Source: Isochrysis galbana (Eukaryota; Haptophyta; Isochrysidales; Isochrysidaceae). Taken from it: 64,000 nucleotides of DNA. Positions 30,001-40,443 of this stretch are shown here, piece by piece (the stretch's first letter is position 1; the number at the start of each line of letters is the position of its first letter). The translations under genes and the position numbers were made by a program. The notes under the pieces were generated by a model. That model did no database searches, was not told the DNA's origin, and saw only the letters and a list, made by a program, of their open reading frames with translations. The DNA lies in the NCBI GenBank assembly GCA_018136815.1, contig CM030942.1:3325396-3389395 (forward strand), read 5' to 3'.

Positions 30001-31514
30001 CTGCCTTCGAATGCTCGGCGTTGCAAGAGCAGCAACTTCTGCCATAAGCTGGCGCGACCATTCGCACTTGCGAAGCAAGAAAACCCCTGTGTTGAGACCC
30101 TGTAACGGAGATCAAGGATAGAAAGCGGAGATGAGACTGGTCGTCGTGGGCCGCCAACCATCGCTCGCCTGTGGCGCGGGAACATCTGAGAAAGCACGCC
30201 CGTCCCGCAAGGAGTACGTGAAAAGGAGATCGGGAGGGCCTCGCCTGAATGTCGTTGGCCCGGTACACACGTTGCGGATCTCCCCAAATGACAAGGTTAA
30301 TGCCATCACGATCGTATTGCTCGAAAGGCATCGTAAAATTCATGTCCGTAAAGATGGCGTCATCATCCATCCACAGCATCCACTCCACCCCCTGTACACA
30401 AGAGCATGCAAGCCAAGAAGGGAAAATGGGCAACAGGCTGTGGACATGATGAGCTGGAGTAGGGCACGAGCGATAAGAGGCAAGCCTGTGGGCCGTCACC
30501 GCTGCGCTAACGAAATATTACACAGGAGCACACCCGACCTGTTGCGCACCGATTGGGCACCCGATGGTGCCAGCTATTACGGGCGGGCATGGGGAGATCC
30601 TGCGAGTCTCGCGCTCCTTCCCCGCGCTCCCTATTGCTTGCGCACCTGTGAGACTGGCGACTCTGGATGCATCAGCACGTACAAAAGCGGGATCTTGTTC
30701 CAAGCTGCCTCTAGATCCCAGGCCGAAACGAGCTCTGTGGACCACCACGTCTTGTAGTCGTGTAACGTGGCGTACATCAACTTGTTCCGCAACGCCAGCT
30801 CCATGATCCAGTCGCCTCGGCGCGTGGTACACGGTAAGGGCTGGTTTGCAGTCACCATCATGACTTTAGCCCCTGGCGGGCCTCGTGCAGCTGGCAACGC
30901 GCCGGCGTAGAGGCCGGCTCCAGGCACTCCATAATGCCCCTGAGCGAGCACAGCCCCTCCCGACCGCGCGATTCGTCGATTGTTTGAACGCACATGGTAT
31001 ATCATTGCAGGTAAGTAGAAGGAAAGCAGAGTCACCGTGACAATCAGCACCTGTTCCAGTGTTTGCATTATATCAGGAACGGAAACGCGCTCCGCCGATG
31101 GCTGAGATGGGCCGAAGGCTTCCCGGACACTGGGGGCAGTCCTTCGTCCGATGAGTGAGAGCGGAGGTCGGCGTGAGGCATCAGCATGGGCACGGCGCAC
31201 ACCGTCGTCGAGTATACAATGAGGCCGCAGCGCATCGTGGGTTGGCCACGCGCGCGCGCAGGCTTGAGCTGTGCGGTGCCGACGTCGGCGTGGAAGGTGC
31301 GGAGAGCTCTCACAATCTTGTAGATGTCGCCGATGAGCAGCCCCGCCTTCTGCAGCATCTCCTCTGCCCTGTGCTCCGGCTCAGCGATCAGGTCAGAGGC
31401 GCGGATGTGAGACTGAGCGAGCAGCCGCTGGATTGACTCGTCTGAATCGAGCTTGGCGTGGACGAGGATGCCCCTGAGCAGCCTCTCCTCTTCCGACGCG
31501 CCACTTTCGTCCAT
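27066..31514 (-). CDS. GT34 glycosyltransferase fused to a sulfotransferase, about 14 exons
   Basis: Exons, 5' to 3': 31203-31514 and 31069-31101 (tentative, SAM-like), 31068-30646, 30391-30245, 30099-29957, 29738-29615, 29479-29327, 29207-29013, 28866-28594, 28428-28270, 28188-28030, 27838-27782, 27661-27550, 27375-27239, 27137-27066. From the ATG at 31068 they give 717 residues with every phase matching. MQTLEQVLIVTVTLLSFYLP is a type II signal anchor, so a Golgi lumenal enzyme is expected. The GT34 domain shows KVMMVTANQPLPC, WMLWMDDDAIFTDM (DxD site), GLNTGVFLLRKCEWS, LERNFTMNGNW and IPFIVQYAGCQMC, then DNQVLNLLGLRHL. Directly after comes FLVIGTQKGGTSSFHFLL (PAPS 5'-phosphosulfate loop), RIVVLLREPVSRLVSSFNM (3'-phosphate site), VYPAHQLLIIPSEKM, FLGLP and VFCPKNQELAQLLL. 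Introns 30100-30244 and 29208-29326 are GC-AG. Ends 27068-27066 (TGA). Substrates unknown. Confidence 0.85.
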
Positions 31515-31562
31515 GTCCGACACTTCCCCCCCCACCCCGCGAACCCTCCCCGCTCACACCAG

Positions 31563-32270
<708 letters not shown>

Positions 32271-33130
32271 TAGAATTGGAAAACTTCTTGATATTCTCGC
32301 CTTGCGAGTGGCATTGGGTAAGTAGATATGAAGCCACGCCCGCTTCCTCGCTCTCTCCTCCTGCCTTGCGGCAACTGCCCTTGTGCTCTCCCTGGGGACC
32401 CGGGACCCGGGATTGTTTCGGGGCTGGCGGCGTGTTCCGCCGATCCTTGGTCCTTGGTGGTCTAGGTCTAGGTCTAGTTCACAAGTTCTCTCCTTCTCCT
32501 TCCTCCTACTCCTGCGCCACCGGGCGGAACTACGTTTGTTCGCATGGGGGAGGGCACGCTCCCTCCCCCCTCTCCCTCTCCCGGCCCCCCTTGACCCTTG
32601 ATGGGAGGAGGGAGGAGGGAACCGCGCGCCCCCCTGCCCCTGCCCCTGCCCCTGCCTCGCCACTCGGCGGGCAGAGGGGCCTTGCCCTTGCCCCTTGAAG
32701 GCCCCTTGCTTGCCACTTGCCACCACACCTAACAAAAGAAACCTTTTAATATTCTCGCCTCGCACGTGCACGTGGCACTAATAAGTTTCGCTTCTGTAGC
32801 CACGCCCTATCCCTCCCCTCTCGCTTACTTCCCGCCTTGCGGCAACTCCCCTTGTGCTCTACGTAGGGGCTCAGGTTGTAAGGGGGGGTCGGGTTGGGCG
32901 GGGTGCACCGGCCCCCAGCTCATATTCTCGTCTTCCTCCTAAGGCGCTGGGTGGCTGTTTCTCTCCGGTGGTTTTCGGTTGCCGTGTTTCCGCCAATTGG
33001 TCTGTCTCTCTGACTCGGTCGTGCGTCGGGGAGGTAGTATTCGGGGCGGGGTGTGATTACGTCTTAGGCGAGTCGCTCTGCGAGTCCGAGGGTTCCTGCT
33101 TCGAGGTTGAGGTTTGTGTTCATTCTTAGC
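32271..33130 (+). repeat. ATATTCTCGCC / CTTGCGGCAACT dispersed repeat, two tandem copies
   Basis: Copy a: TTGATATTCTCGCCTTGCG at about 32286, then GCCTTGCGGCAACTGCCCTTGTGCTCT at 32362. Copy b: CCTTTTAATATTCTCGCCTC at 32742, GCCTTGCGGCAACTCCCCTT at 32834, then GGGGCTCAGGTTGT. A third copy lies at 57957-58160 and a weak one near 51050. The leading AACCTTTTAATATTCTC is also the reverse complement of the CAACTAAG element end (GAGACTATTAAAAGGTT), so the two families may be related. Confidence 0.65.
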
Positions 33131-34679
33131 CTACCCTTTATATCACTCACAAATATGGGGGTGCTTAGCTGCTTAGCTCTAGCGGAGTTTTGATTTTTGG
33201 TTTTCTTCCCAGGGAAGCCTTGCGGGTTCTCGCAGAGCTATGGGAGTTTGGCGGGGGGAGGCCTCGTACCAGAGTGGTAAACCTTACGAGCGTCGCTTCT
33301 CATGTTGGTATATCGGTTGCGCAAACGCGTAGTCTTAAAGACTACCGTGTAGTCTTCGGAGGGGGGGGGAAGACAACGGAAAATGTCAGCCTCATTGGCG
33401 CCTCATAACCAACGGCCAAAGCCTCGCCACGGTTCGCCCCCCTCCCCCCGAGAGTCTCCCCTATCATCTCCCTGCTTTGGGTGCACAGGTTTGCCCTGAC
33501 AACCCACTAAACAGCGCCCGACAGCCGTGGGGTCAGCAAGTGCTCGGGCGCCTGGCGAGCGCTGAGCGATTCCCAAATTGGTACCCTCGCGGAGACCCCA
33601 AGCGATCGGGTCGCGGCGGCACCAAGCGTAGTTGCAGCGCACATTACAATCCCGCTGGTTGTGTGCCAGATTGTACGCCCTGTTATGACGTTGCGAGTGT
33701 GCGCGTGTGCGTGATCACCTTCAGCGTCTGGAGTCTGCGTTGACGGCGACGGCGACGGTGATTTGCCGCTGCCGCACTTCCGATCGATCAAAATTTTGCA
33801 TCAATGGCGTCGAGCGTCACATACTTGTGATGTTTGTGCGTAGCATGGCCCGTGCGATGTTATGTGAGCGACCAACGGTCGTATCAAGCCTTTATGACCG
33901 TGATAATAGAGGTCAAAACAGACGTATTTTTAATGATAGGATCAACGAAAATAAAACACTTGATTCTCCCGTAAACGCCCGGTTTCTTCTTTGCTCAAAA
34001 CGACTGTGAAGAGGGCTTCTTCGGACTTTGGTCCACTGCGATGGCGCCCCGGAGAGGGGTGTCCGATGGGCCACCGGCCAGGGCTCCTCCGGAAGGCAGG
34101 CCAGAGGGATCGAGATGGCCGGGCCTGCACCGGCATGGGTGCGCTGCCTACTCCCATCGCGGTCCAGGTGGGGTCCATCGCGTTGGAGATCGTCCAGCGG
34201 CCGGCAAATGCCGGCCTCTCGCTGTACGAGACGCCCTCGTCAGCACGCCAGCTGGTGTGGGGGGGCAGCAATTCGTTGTGAGGGCTGTTTTTTGGCGTCA
34301 GGCCTCGGCTTCTCGTCTAAGGTGGCCGCAGGCGCCGCGGAAGCACCCGCGCGCGGGCACCATGTCCCCTCACAGCAGGTCGCGTTGCCAGCGCTCGAAA
34401 GGGCCTCTGGGGCCCGACTTCAGTAGGCCATAGCGAGCGTGATTTCGTCGCTCGCGGGTAGATCCCTGCGGCAAAGTAGTAGGGAATGCTGAGTAAGGCC
34501 CCAATCCACTGGGTCGAGCGTCTTAGGTGCCCTGTGAGTCTGTATGTGTGAATCTGCCCGTGGGTCGTTGAACGTCAATGACCGTAGTCTTCAACATTCG
34601 TATACAAAAAAATCGCTTTTCGCGTTCGAGTTTTTCGGTTTCAAGCTGGGGATCTATTAGATAGCGACTGTTTTAGGTG
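33131..34679. other. No confident gene; scattered protein-like fragments
   Basis: Plus strand near 33477-33720 reads VCPDNPLNSARQPWGQQVLG and HYNPAGCVPDCTPC; near 34140-34280 reads ALPTPIAVQVGSIALEIVQR. Both look like decayed coding DNA but I cannot name a family, and no splice structure joins them. 33830-33965 is more AT-rich. Confidence 0.3.
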
Positions 34680-34880
34680 TCTAGGTACAATAAAAATTTC
34701 TAGGATGCTAATATGGCGTAGTTCCAACACTGCGAAGTCGTTGTCTTTAAAGCTACCGGTAGTCTTCGTTGCGCCCCTTCTACCGATATGGTGAAATTTG
34801 TATGACTCGAATTCTACCCTATAGAAGTCTCTGATGATATATTTCCATGCTATTATGTAGAGAGTCTTTAGGCTGTCGGG
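34680..34880 (-). pseudogene. Second LINE C-terminal relic
   Basis: Minus strand reads LKTLYIIAWKYIIRDFYRVE, matching YLGILAWRYILTDFYNI of the LINE relic at 14.9 kb. Only about 60 codons survive. AT-rich relative to its surroundings. Confidence 0.6.
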
Positions 34881-35465
34881 GGTAAAAGAGAGAAGAGGAT
34901 GGGTTGCAGCGTTGAGTCCTGCGGTCTGCCGCGCCGGCCGCCGATTCTACACCTTATCGTCCGGACGGGTGTCGTGGTACTCCCTGTCTCTTCGATCGTC
35001 GCGCACTATTCTTATAGTTCATCGTTCGTCGTTCGTCGTTCGTTCTTCGATTCTCGATTCTCGATTCTGGTCGTTTCGCGTTCTTATCGTTCTTCATTTC
35101 TCGTTCTCGATTCTCGATTCTCGTCGTTCCGCGTTCTCATCGATCTTGTCGCATTCATCCTAGATGATGCGATTTCCAGGCTCTTATTTCCATGTCCTTC
35201 GCCGTGCGGCCACACGGTGAAGCTCAGGTACATCTAGGTTGGTAGGGTTCGTCCCCAGCGACCTAGAATTCGAGTTCTCGTTTCGTTCCGTCTAGCCTGC
35301 TTGTCAAGTCTAGATTCCAGGTTTCCTCCTTTTCGGGTAATCTTGACCCAAAGGAGCCAGGTCGCCTGTCACTCGCTGCGCGCTTGTCTCAGGCTCTCGG
35401 GGTACCTTCAGGAGGCTTATTTAGCTTCTTGCAAGGCGTGTTGTTTCTTGTTGGGTTCCGGTTCT
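34881..35465. other. Low-complexity TTCGATTCTCG-type repeats, no gene
   Basis: 34990-35160 consists of imperfect repeats of CGTTCTTCGATTCTCGATTC. 35165-35465 shows nothing recognisable. Confidence 0.5.
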
Positions 35466-36190
35466 TTCTTGGGGTCGCATTCGCGAATCGACACTCGTTA
35501 GGCTTCGCTCTTCTCTCTTCTCTTCGTCGTTCGGTATTTATCGTTATAATTCTCTGCTTTCTCTGGTTCTCGGTCAAAAGCTTCGCTTAGATGCATGGAA
35601 TCGTGGGTTGTGGAGCGCCCTCTCTCTTTCTCTCGAAAGAGAAGGGAAGTTTCCCCACCTTTCTTATTCCTCCCAGGCGCCTCGCAAATAGGTTTAATTT
35701 GCTATCTCCCCTGCGTTTCTTTATCTGCTTCTGGGGGCAATCAGGTTTAATTTGCGACCTCTTCGTATCTCCCCCTTAGGCACACCGCACTTCTCTCGTC
35801 TTATTCGGTAAAGTCTCTTGGAATCCTGCGTAGCAAGATTGCCCCTCGTTTCCGTTATGGTGCGATTCCCGTTCCAGACAAGATCGCCGACAGATCGCCC
35901 TTTGATCGTCGTCCGTCGTTGTCTGATCGGAGTGTTTGGGTTTGATTTCAGTCGAGTTGTGTGAGAAAGTCGTAGGGCGAGAGTCGGGGTGTTTTCCTGG
36001 GTGTCTCTGTCCGTCGTCCTGTCGTCAGTCGTCATCCGTCGCTCTCGCTCTCGCCGCTCTCGCTCTCGTAACACTCATACCCTACAATCCCTCCTTCTCT
36101 CGCCAGTCCTTGCCACCACAGCACTCCTCACACCTCACACTCGCTCTCGCCTCTCGCTACTCGCTCGATGTCGCTCTCGCCGCCGTCCTC
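35466..36190 (+). repeat. Long dispersed repeat (about 0.7 kb), copy 1
   Basis: Shares GCATTCGCGAATCGAC, CGGTATTTATCGTTATAATT, GGTTGTGGAGCGCCCTCTCT, TCCCAGGCGCCTCGCAAATA and CTGTCGTCAGTCGTCATCCG in the same order with 54241-54956. Non-coding and unidentified; the CT-rich 3' half ends CGCTCGATGTCG in both copies. Confidence 0.8.
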
Positions 36191-36329
36191 GCCCTCGCTC
36201 AAGCCCGCCTGCCCGCCTTCCTCTGCTGACGGGCCTCAGCCCGTCAGCGTCTCCGAAGTCGTCTCCTCAGCCGCGCCTGCCGCCGGCTTGGCCCCTTCCT
36301 CATTGCCCTCAGGCCCTATGGGCCATCAC

Positions 36330-36463
36330 AATTCGTCAGGGTGCGGGTTGGCCGTGCATGCCGCAGGAGGCATGCGCAGGGGGAGGGGTGGTTCCTTCCC
36401 CACAACATGAGGGGAGAGTGGAGAGAGCTGGGATTACTCGTGCCCTGCGTGAACTAAGTATGA
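36330..36463 (-). mobile_element. CAACTAAG-family 5' fragment, minus orientation
   Basis: GCAGGAGGCATGC, GGGTGGTTCCTTCCCC, then GTGCCCTGCGTGAACTAAGTAT at the edge; the terminal AAACTTAGTT is lost or diverged. Confidence 0.55.
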
Positions 36464-36953
36464 TCTGACGAGTCGCAAGAGCGTTAATGTTTTTCAAATA
36501 ATCAGTATGCCAATGACTAACAAGGTGTGTACAAGGCAGCGCGCGACAGCCCAAACAAAGTAGCGACCAAACAAAAAACAAGGACCATCAAGACTCACAA
36601 GACACAAGGTGGCAGGTGGCAGAAGGCACAACCCGACGAGTACGTCATAACGCATGCCAACGGTTCACAAACGCGCAGTCACAGTCGCCAGCCACGCATG
36701 AAGGTGGCATTCTCATCGCCTTCTTAGTAATGACGGACAGGGTGATTCACTTTGCTCATCGAACGCCATCCATCAGGCCTGAGGTCTTACTTCACCGCAC
36801 CGTAAAGCGGGGGCATGCAATCGAGTCAGTGGACGTGCAGCCAAGTGAGGGCCTTGACGAACGGCGCCTCGGCTGATCATCGGGTGGATCTTTCACGTGT
36901 CGAAGCAGCAGCTAGGGCTACCGCAAGACCACTAGTGGTCGTAACCACTAGTA
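36464..36953. other. Intergenic, no gene recognised
   Basis: 3' flank of the cysteine protease gene (its stop is at 36954). Short frames only. Confidence 0.45.
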
Positions 36954-38312
36954 TTAGTCGTCGTAGGTGCACAAACCCACGCCGGCACCGGCGATCTTGC
37001 ACGAGGCGTTCGCGCCGCACTGCGAATCTGCGGCCTTCTGGTCGATAATTGCGCCATTTGCAATGGCATCCTCCGGAGCACAGATCAGCGCGCAAAACTC
37101 CTTGATTGTTCCCGACTCCTTGAGCGCACACTGCGGCCGAGCTGAGACCCCATCAGGCACATCCTTCGGACAAGGCTTGAACAAGCCGCATGACGACGTG
37201 CAGAAGTCTCCCCCGATGCCCTGGATCTGAACCTCCATTTCGTCGGAGAGGCAGCCAAGCTTGGGGTCGCCGTAGTGGGTCGGCGACGACGGTGGCGGCG
37301 GTGAGGGCGGCGTCGGGCCAGGCGAAGGAGGCGCCATCTTGACACCCTTGGGGTATGAAGCTTGCGTGGCAATGCCGCACATGTTTTTGCCGCGCACCAT
37401 CCGGATATAGCCCTCCTCACCCCAAGTGGCGCCCCACGAGTTCTTGACCTTCCAAAAATCGAGTCCGGTGTCGGGGTCGGTGCCATATCCAACCACGAGA
37501 ACACCATGATCAAGCTTCTTACCGCAAAAGGCGGAGTCCAAAACACCCGACTTGTACAGCTGGAACGCGGTCTTGTCTGCCTCAATGGCGACGGAGACAG
37601 GGTTCTGTGCCACCGCGGCCATCAAAGCGTCCTCATTGTCAATAGGGACGTCCTTGTGCGTGGTCAGGGTGACTGAGCCCGGGCAGGTCTTCTTACACAT
37701 CCCTGTGACTCCAGCACCGGAAGTGTAGGGGTACTCCGCCTCTGTGCAAAGCGAGTTGCCCTCAGCAATCCACTCAAAGGCGTTGTCCATCAGGCCACCC
37801 TGGCAGCCGTGGTCGCCGTTGGTGTCGCATTGCACGAGCTCTTCCTCGGAGAGGGAAACCAGCTTCCCCGTGGCGATAGCGAGACCACCTTCGACTGCAC
37901 CAATGGTAGAGAAGGCCCAACACGAGCCGCAACGTTGCTGGTTCTTGACCTTCGTGACTGCACCCTTGGCGACCCAGTCCACCTCGGACGGAAGGGCGAG
38001 GGCGTGCTCAGTATCCTTCAAGTGGATCCGGCGCGCGTTTTTCGCGTTGCGGTTCAGGAAGAGCTCTGACATGACGGTGGTAGAGAATTCTTCCCAGGTC
38101 ATGTCGGACCACTCGTTGTGCCCAAGTGAGTAAGACAGGTTCTTGGCGTTGTGAGATCTGATGATGGCGTCGTTCGTCGAGTAGGCCGCGAGAGCGGCAG
38201 CCTCTGCATCTGTCGAGGGGTACGCCTTCGCGTGCTGCAGCTTCCACTGATTGAACTCATTGATCAGACCTTGTCCCGAGAAGGCGAGAGCGCTCGTGAC
38301 AAAAGAAAGCAT
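36954..38312 (-). CDS. Papain-family (C1A) cysteine protease with Pro-rich linker and Cys-rich C-terminal domain
   Basis: 452 residues, one exon, ATG at 38312. A signal peptide ([13 protein letters not shown]) sends it to the secretory/vacuolar route. The I29 inhibitor prodomain covers about 15-80 ([32 protein letters not shown]). The mature enzyme starts near [20 protein letters not shown] and carries the full catalytic set: Gln125 and Cys131 in [12 protein letters not shown], His269 in [11 protein letters not shown] and Asn291 in [24 protein letters not shown] is typical of cathepsin L-like enzymes. After about 325 a Pro-rich linker ([17 protein letters not shown]) leads to a roughly 100-residue domain with about ten Cys that is not an obvious granulin repeat. 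Frame-compatible codons upstream of the ATG are not Met. Confidence 0.93.
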   Translation of the reverse strand: MLSFVTSALAFSGQGLINEFNQWKLQHAKAYPSTDAEAAALAAYSTNDAIIRSHNAKNLSYSLGHNEWSDMTWEEFSTTVMSELFLNRNAKNARRIHLKDTEHALALPSEVDWVAKGAVTKVKNQQRCGSCWAFSTIGAVEGGLAIATGKLVSLSEEELVQCDTNGDHGCQGGLMDNAFEWIAEGNSLCTEAEYPYTSGAGVTGMCKKTCPGSVTLTTHKDVPIDNEDALMAAVAQNPVSVAIEADKTAFQLYKSGVLDSAFCGKKLDHGVLVVGYGTDPDTGLDFWKVKNSWGATWGEEGYIRMVRGKNMCGIATQASYPKGVKMAPPSPGPTPPSPPPPSSPTHYGDPKLGCLSDEMEVQIQGIGGDFCTSSCGLFKPCPKDVPDGVSARPQCALKESGTIKEFCALICAPEDAIANGAIIDQKAADSQCGANASCKIAGAGVGLCTYDD

Positions 38313-39406
38313 GGCTGTGCACAATCGGGGCGGGGGCTGCACGTCAGCGAGTCGGGCTCCGGCGGCTGTGCAGCATCAGTGCGGATCACCTCGAGCGGCG
38401 GCGGCGCAAGATCGTCTTGGCGTGGGACCAGGCAAACCCAGACGCCACTGGCAGGGGAGGGGGGGGGGGCGTCAGCCCAGCGCGCTTACCCCTTTTCCCT
38501 CTCTCTCCCTCTCTTGCTCTCCCTCTCTCCCTTCCCCTCCCTCCGTTGGGGCGCCCCGGCGGCCTCCCAGCACAAAGGCCTCTCGGCCCTCCGGACGGTC
38601 TCTCCCGTCCCCCCCCCCCCTCCCCTCCCCTCCCCTCCCTCTCCCCCACTTCATCTCCTCCCATGTATGTACTACTCTACCCACACCTCTATCTAGTATA
38701 ATTTGCAGCCCCCGCCCAGCATCCTCCTCCTCCCACGGCTCTCCCCCCCTCTTCCTCCCCCGCCGACAGACGACGAACGCCTGCTGCAGCCTCACCGGGG
38801 AGGCCGAGCCCCACCGCCCGCCGCTCATCTGCAAGGCACTTCTCGAATCTCCAAGAACGTACTCCATAGAGTCCAAGTAAAGACGCAAGATAACTATAGC
38901 TGACCAAAACTGAACTTTTAGGGACTAAACCACTGTACCATGTGAACACATATTGACTAACCCACTACACACTACTCACATGAACTATTTGTGGTTTGTG
39001 GGCTTGTGGGCACGGCGCGGTGCCGAGTGACGACGCACGCTGCACAGCTGCACCCCGCCCCGCGCTGCGCGGCGGGCCTCCCGTCCGTGCGCGCGTACAA
39101 CACTGAGTTTTTTTTTGTCCCCCCCCTTTCCTCCCCCCCCCCTTCAACCACACGGTGGCATGAACGCTCCCCGACTTAGCCATTACAACACTCTCCAGAA
39201 CGCGAGTCACGCCAATCGAGCGGGCATAGAGTAGATTAGGGGAATAGAAGTTAATTTTAGTAGTGGTCGCGCGCGAGAGCGCCATCCCCCCGGGGAAAGG
39301 GGCGAGGGGGGGAGCAGCCAGTCCGCGCGCGAGACCCCACGCCGCAACCGTACTCTCGTGCTCTCCCTCCTGCGAGCGGTGACGACGGCGCGACAAATCT
39401 GCAGCC
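38313..39406. other. Divergent intergenic region, C/T-rich, no gene
   Basis: 5' flank of the protease (-) and of the small membrane protein gene (+). Long CCCTCTCC runs at 38480-38660 and GCGCGC-rich DNA at 39000-39090. Open frames on both strands are low-complexity. Confidence 0.5.
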
Positions 39407-40158
39407 ATGACCGTCCAGCTTGAGAGGGGATCGCACACCCTAGAGGAAGAGTCCGCTCATGGCTACGCGGGTATCCTATTGCTCTCCCTCGTCTTCTCAT
39501 TCAGCGGGCTTCAGACGTACACGGGACTGGAAACTTGGCAGGTGTGTCTGGATGACAACAGGGCGCCGCACCTCTTACAAGACGAACTGAGGCATCTGCA
39601 CAACACTTCGAAGCGCAACACAAGTCGCGCCTCGCCTCATGCCCGCGTGCATGCAGTCTCCAGCTAGCGAGCTGCACCTCATCCACACGTCCACCTACTT
39701 ACGTCTCAGAATGTCATCCTGTTCTTGGGCTTTTGGGTACCTGCACTGTACTTTTTTGTGAAATGGTACTTTCGCGAAACACCCGAGATGATTGCTGAGC
39801 AGGAGGTGCGGTGCTGCCGAAGGGCTCATCGCAGCCATGGATGCTTGTCAGCGCCGCACATCAAATCAACACCGCTTAGTGCAGTGCGTTTTACTTCTCT
39901 GATCCATCTCAGTGCAGCTTTTCCTCGTATGTTGCCCTATTTCAGGCGGAGCGCTTGGAGTGGCTCAAAAATCAAGCCAAGGGCGCACAGATTTACGCTG
40001 AACAAATGTGGAAGGAGGGGAACAAGGAAGCTGCACAAAAAGCAGAGGCTGCCTCAAAAGCTGCTCTTGCAGAACTGGAGGAGATAGCAACCAAAATGCG
40101 TGCCACTGCTGAGGAGGAGAAGGCCAAGCAACGAGAAGAAGCCAAAAAGGCAAACTGA
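39407..40158 (+). CDS. Small membrane protein with C-terminal coiled coil, three exons (39407-39541, 39710-39805, 39946-40158)
   Basis: 147 residues; all junctions are GT-AG and phase 0, which supports the model. Exon 1: MTVQLERGSHTLEEESAHGY, then hydrophobic AGILLLSLVFSFSGLQTY. Exon 2: NVILFLGFWVPALYFFVKWY (second membrane helix) then FRETPEMIAEQE. Exon 3: a charged Ala/Glu/Lys coiled coil (EAAQKAEAASKAALAELEEI, TAEEEKAKQREEAKKAN). Likely an organelle or ER membrane protein with a helical cytosolic or stromal tail. Family not recognised. Confidence 0.7.
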
Positions 40159-40443
40159 GTATTGAACAGCGTTCATGGCTTACTCACCCGTGCAAACATT
40201 TCTGACCGCCCTCGCTACTATGACAATGCGTACTACTACTCAACCAAACATGGCATGAACGAGCAACCATATAAGGCTAAGCCCACACCACTTGCTCTTC
40301 ATGCTTCTTCTGACGTTGTTGTCATCACGGTGTGCTCTCTCTCTGGCCCTGTCTCCTATCTACTTTTCTGAATTGTCTTGCATGGAGTTCAAACAATATG
40401 TGCGCACCATCTATACTACAAATGTATAATGTGTAGTGAGCAG
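40159..40443. other. 3' flank of the small membrane protein gene
   Basis: No further coding sequence recognised before the minisatellite. Confidence 0.5.

Noticed and set aside
34140-34433. Minus-strand phrase GPFERWQRDLL resembling a retroelement integrase
   Set aside because: Only about 11 residues, followed by a stop and no further integrase text.
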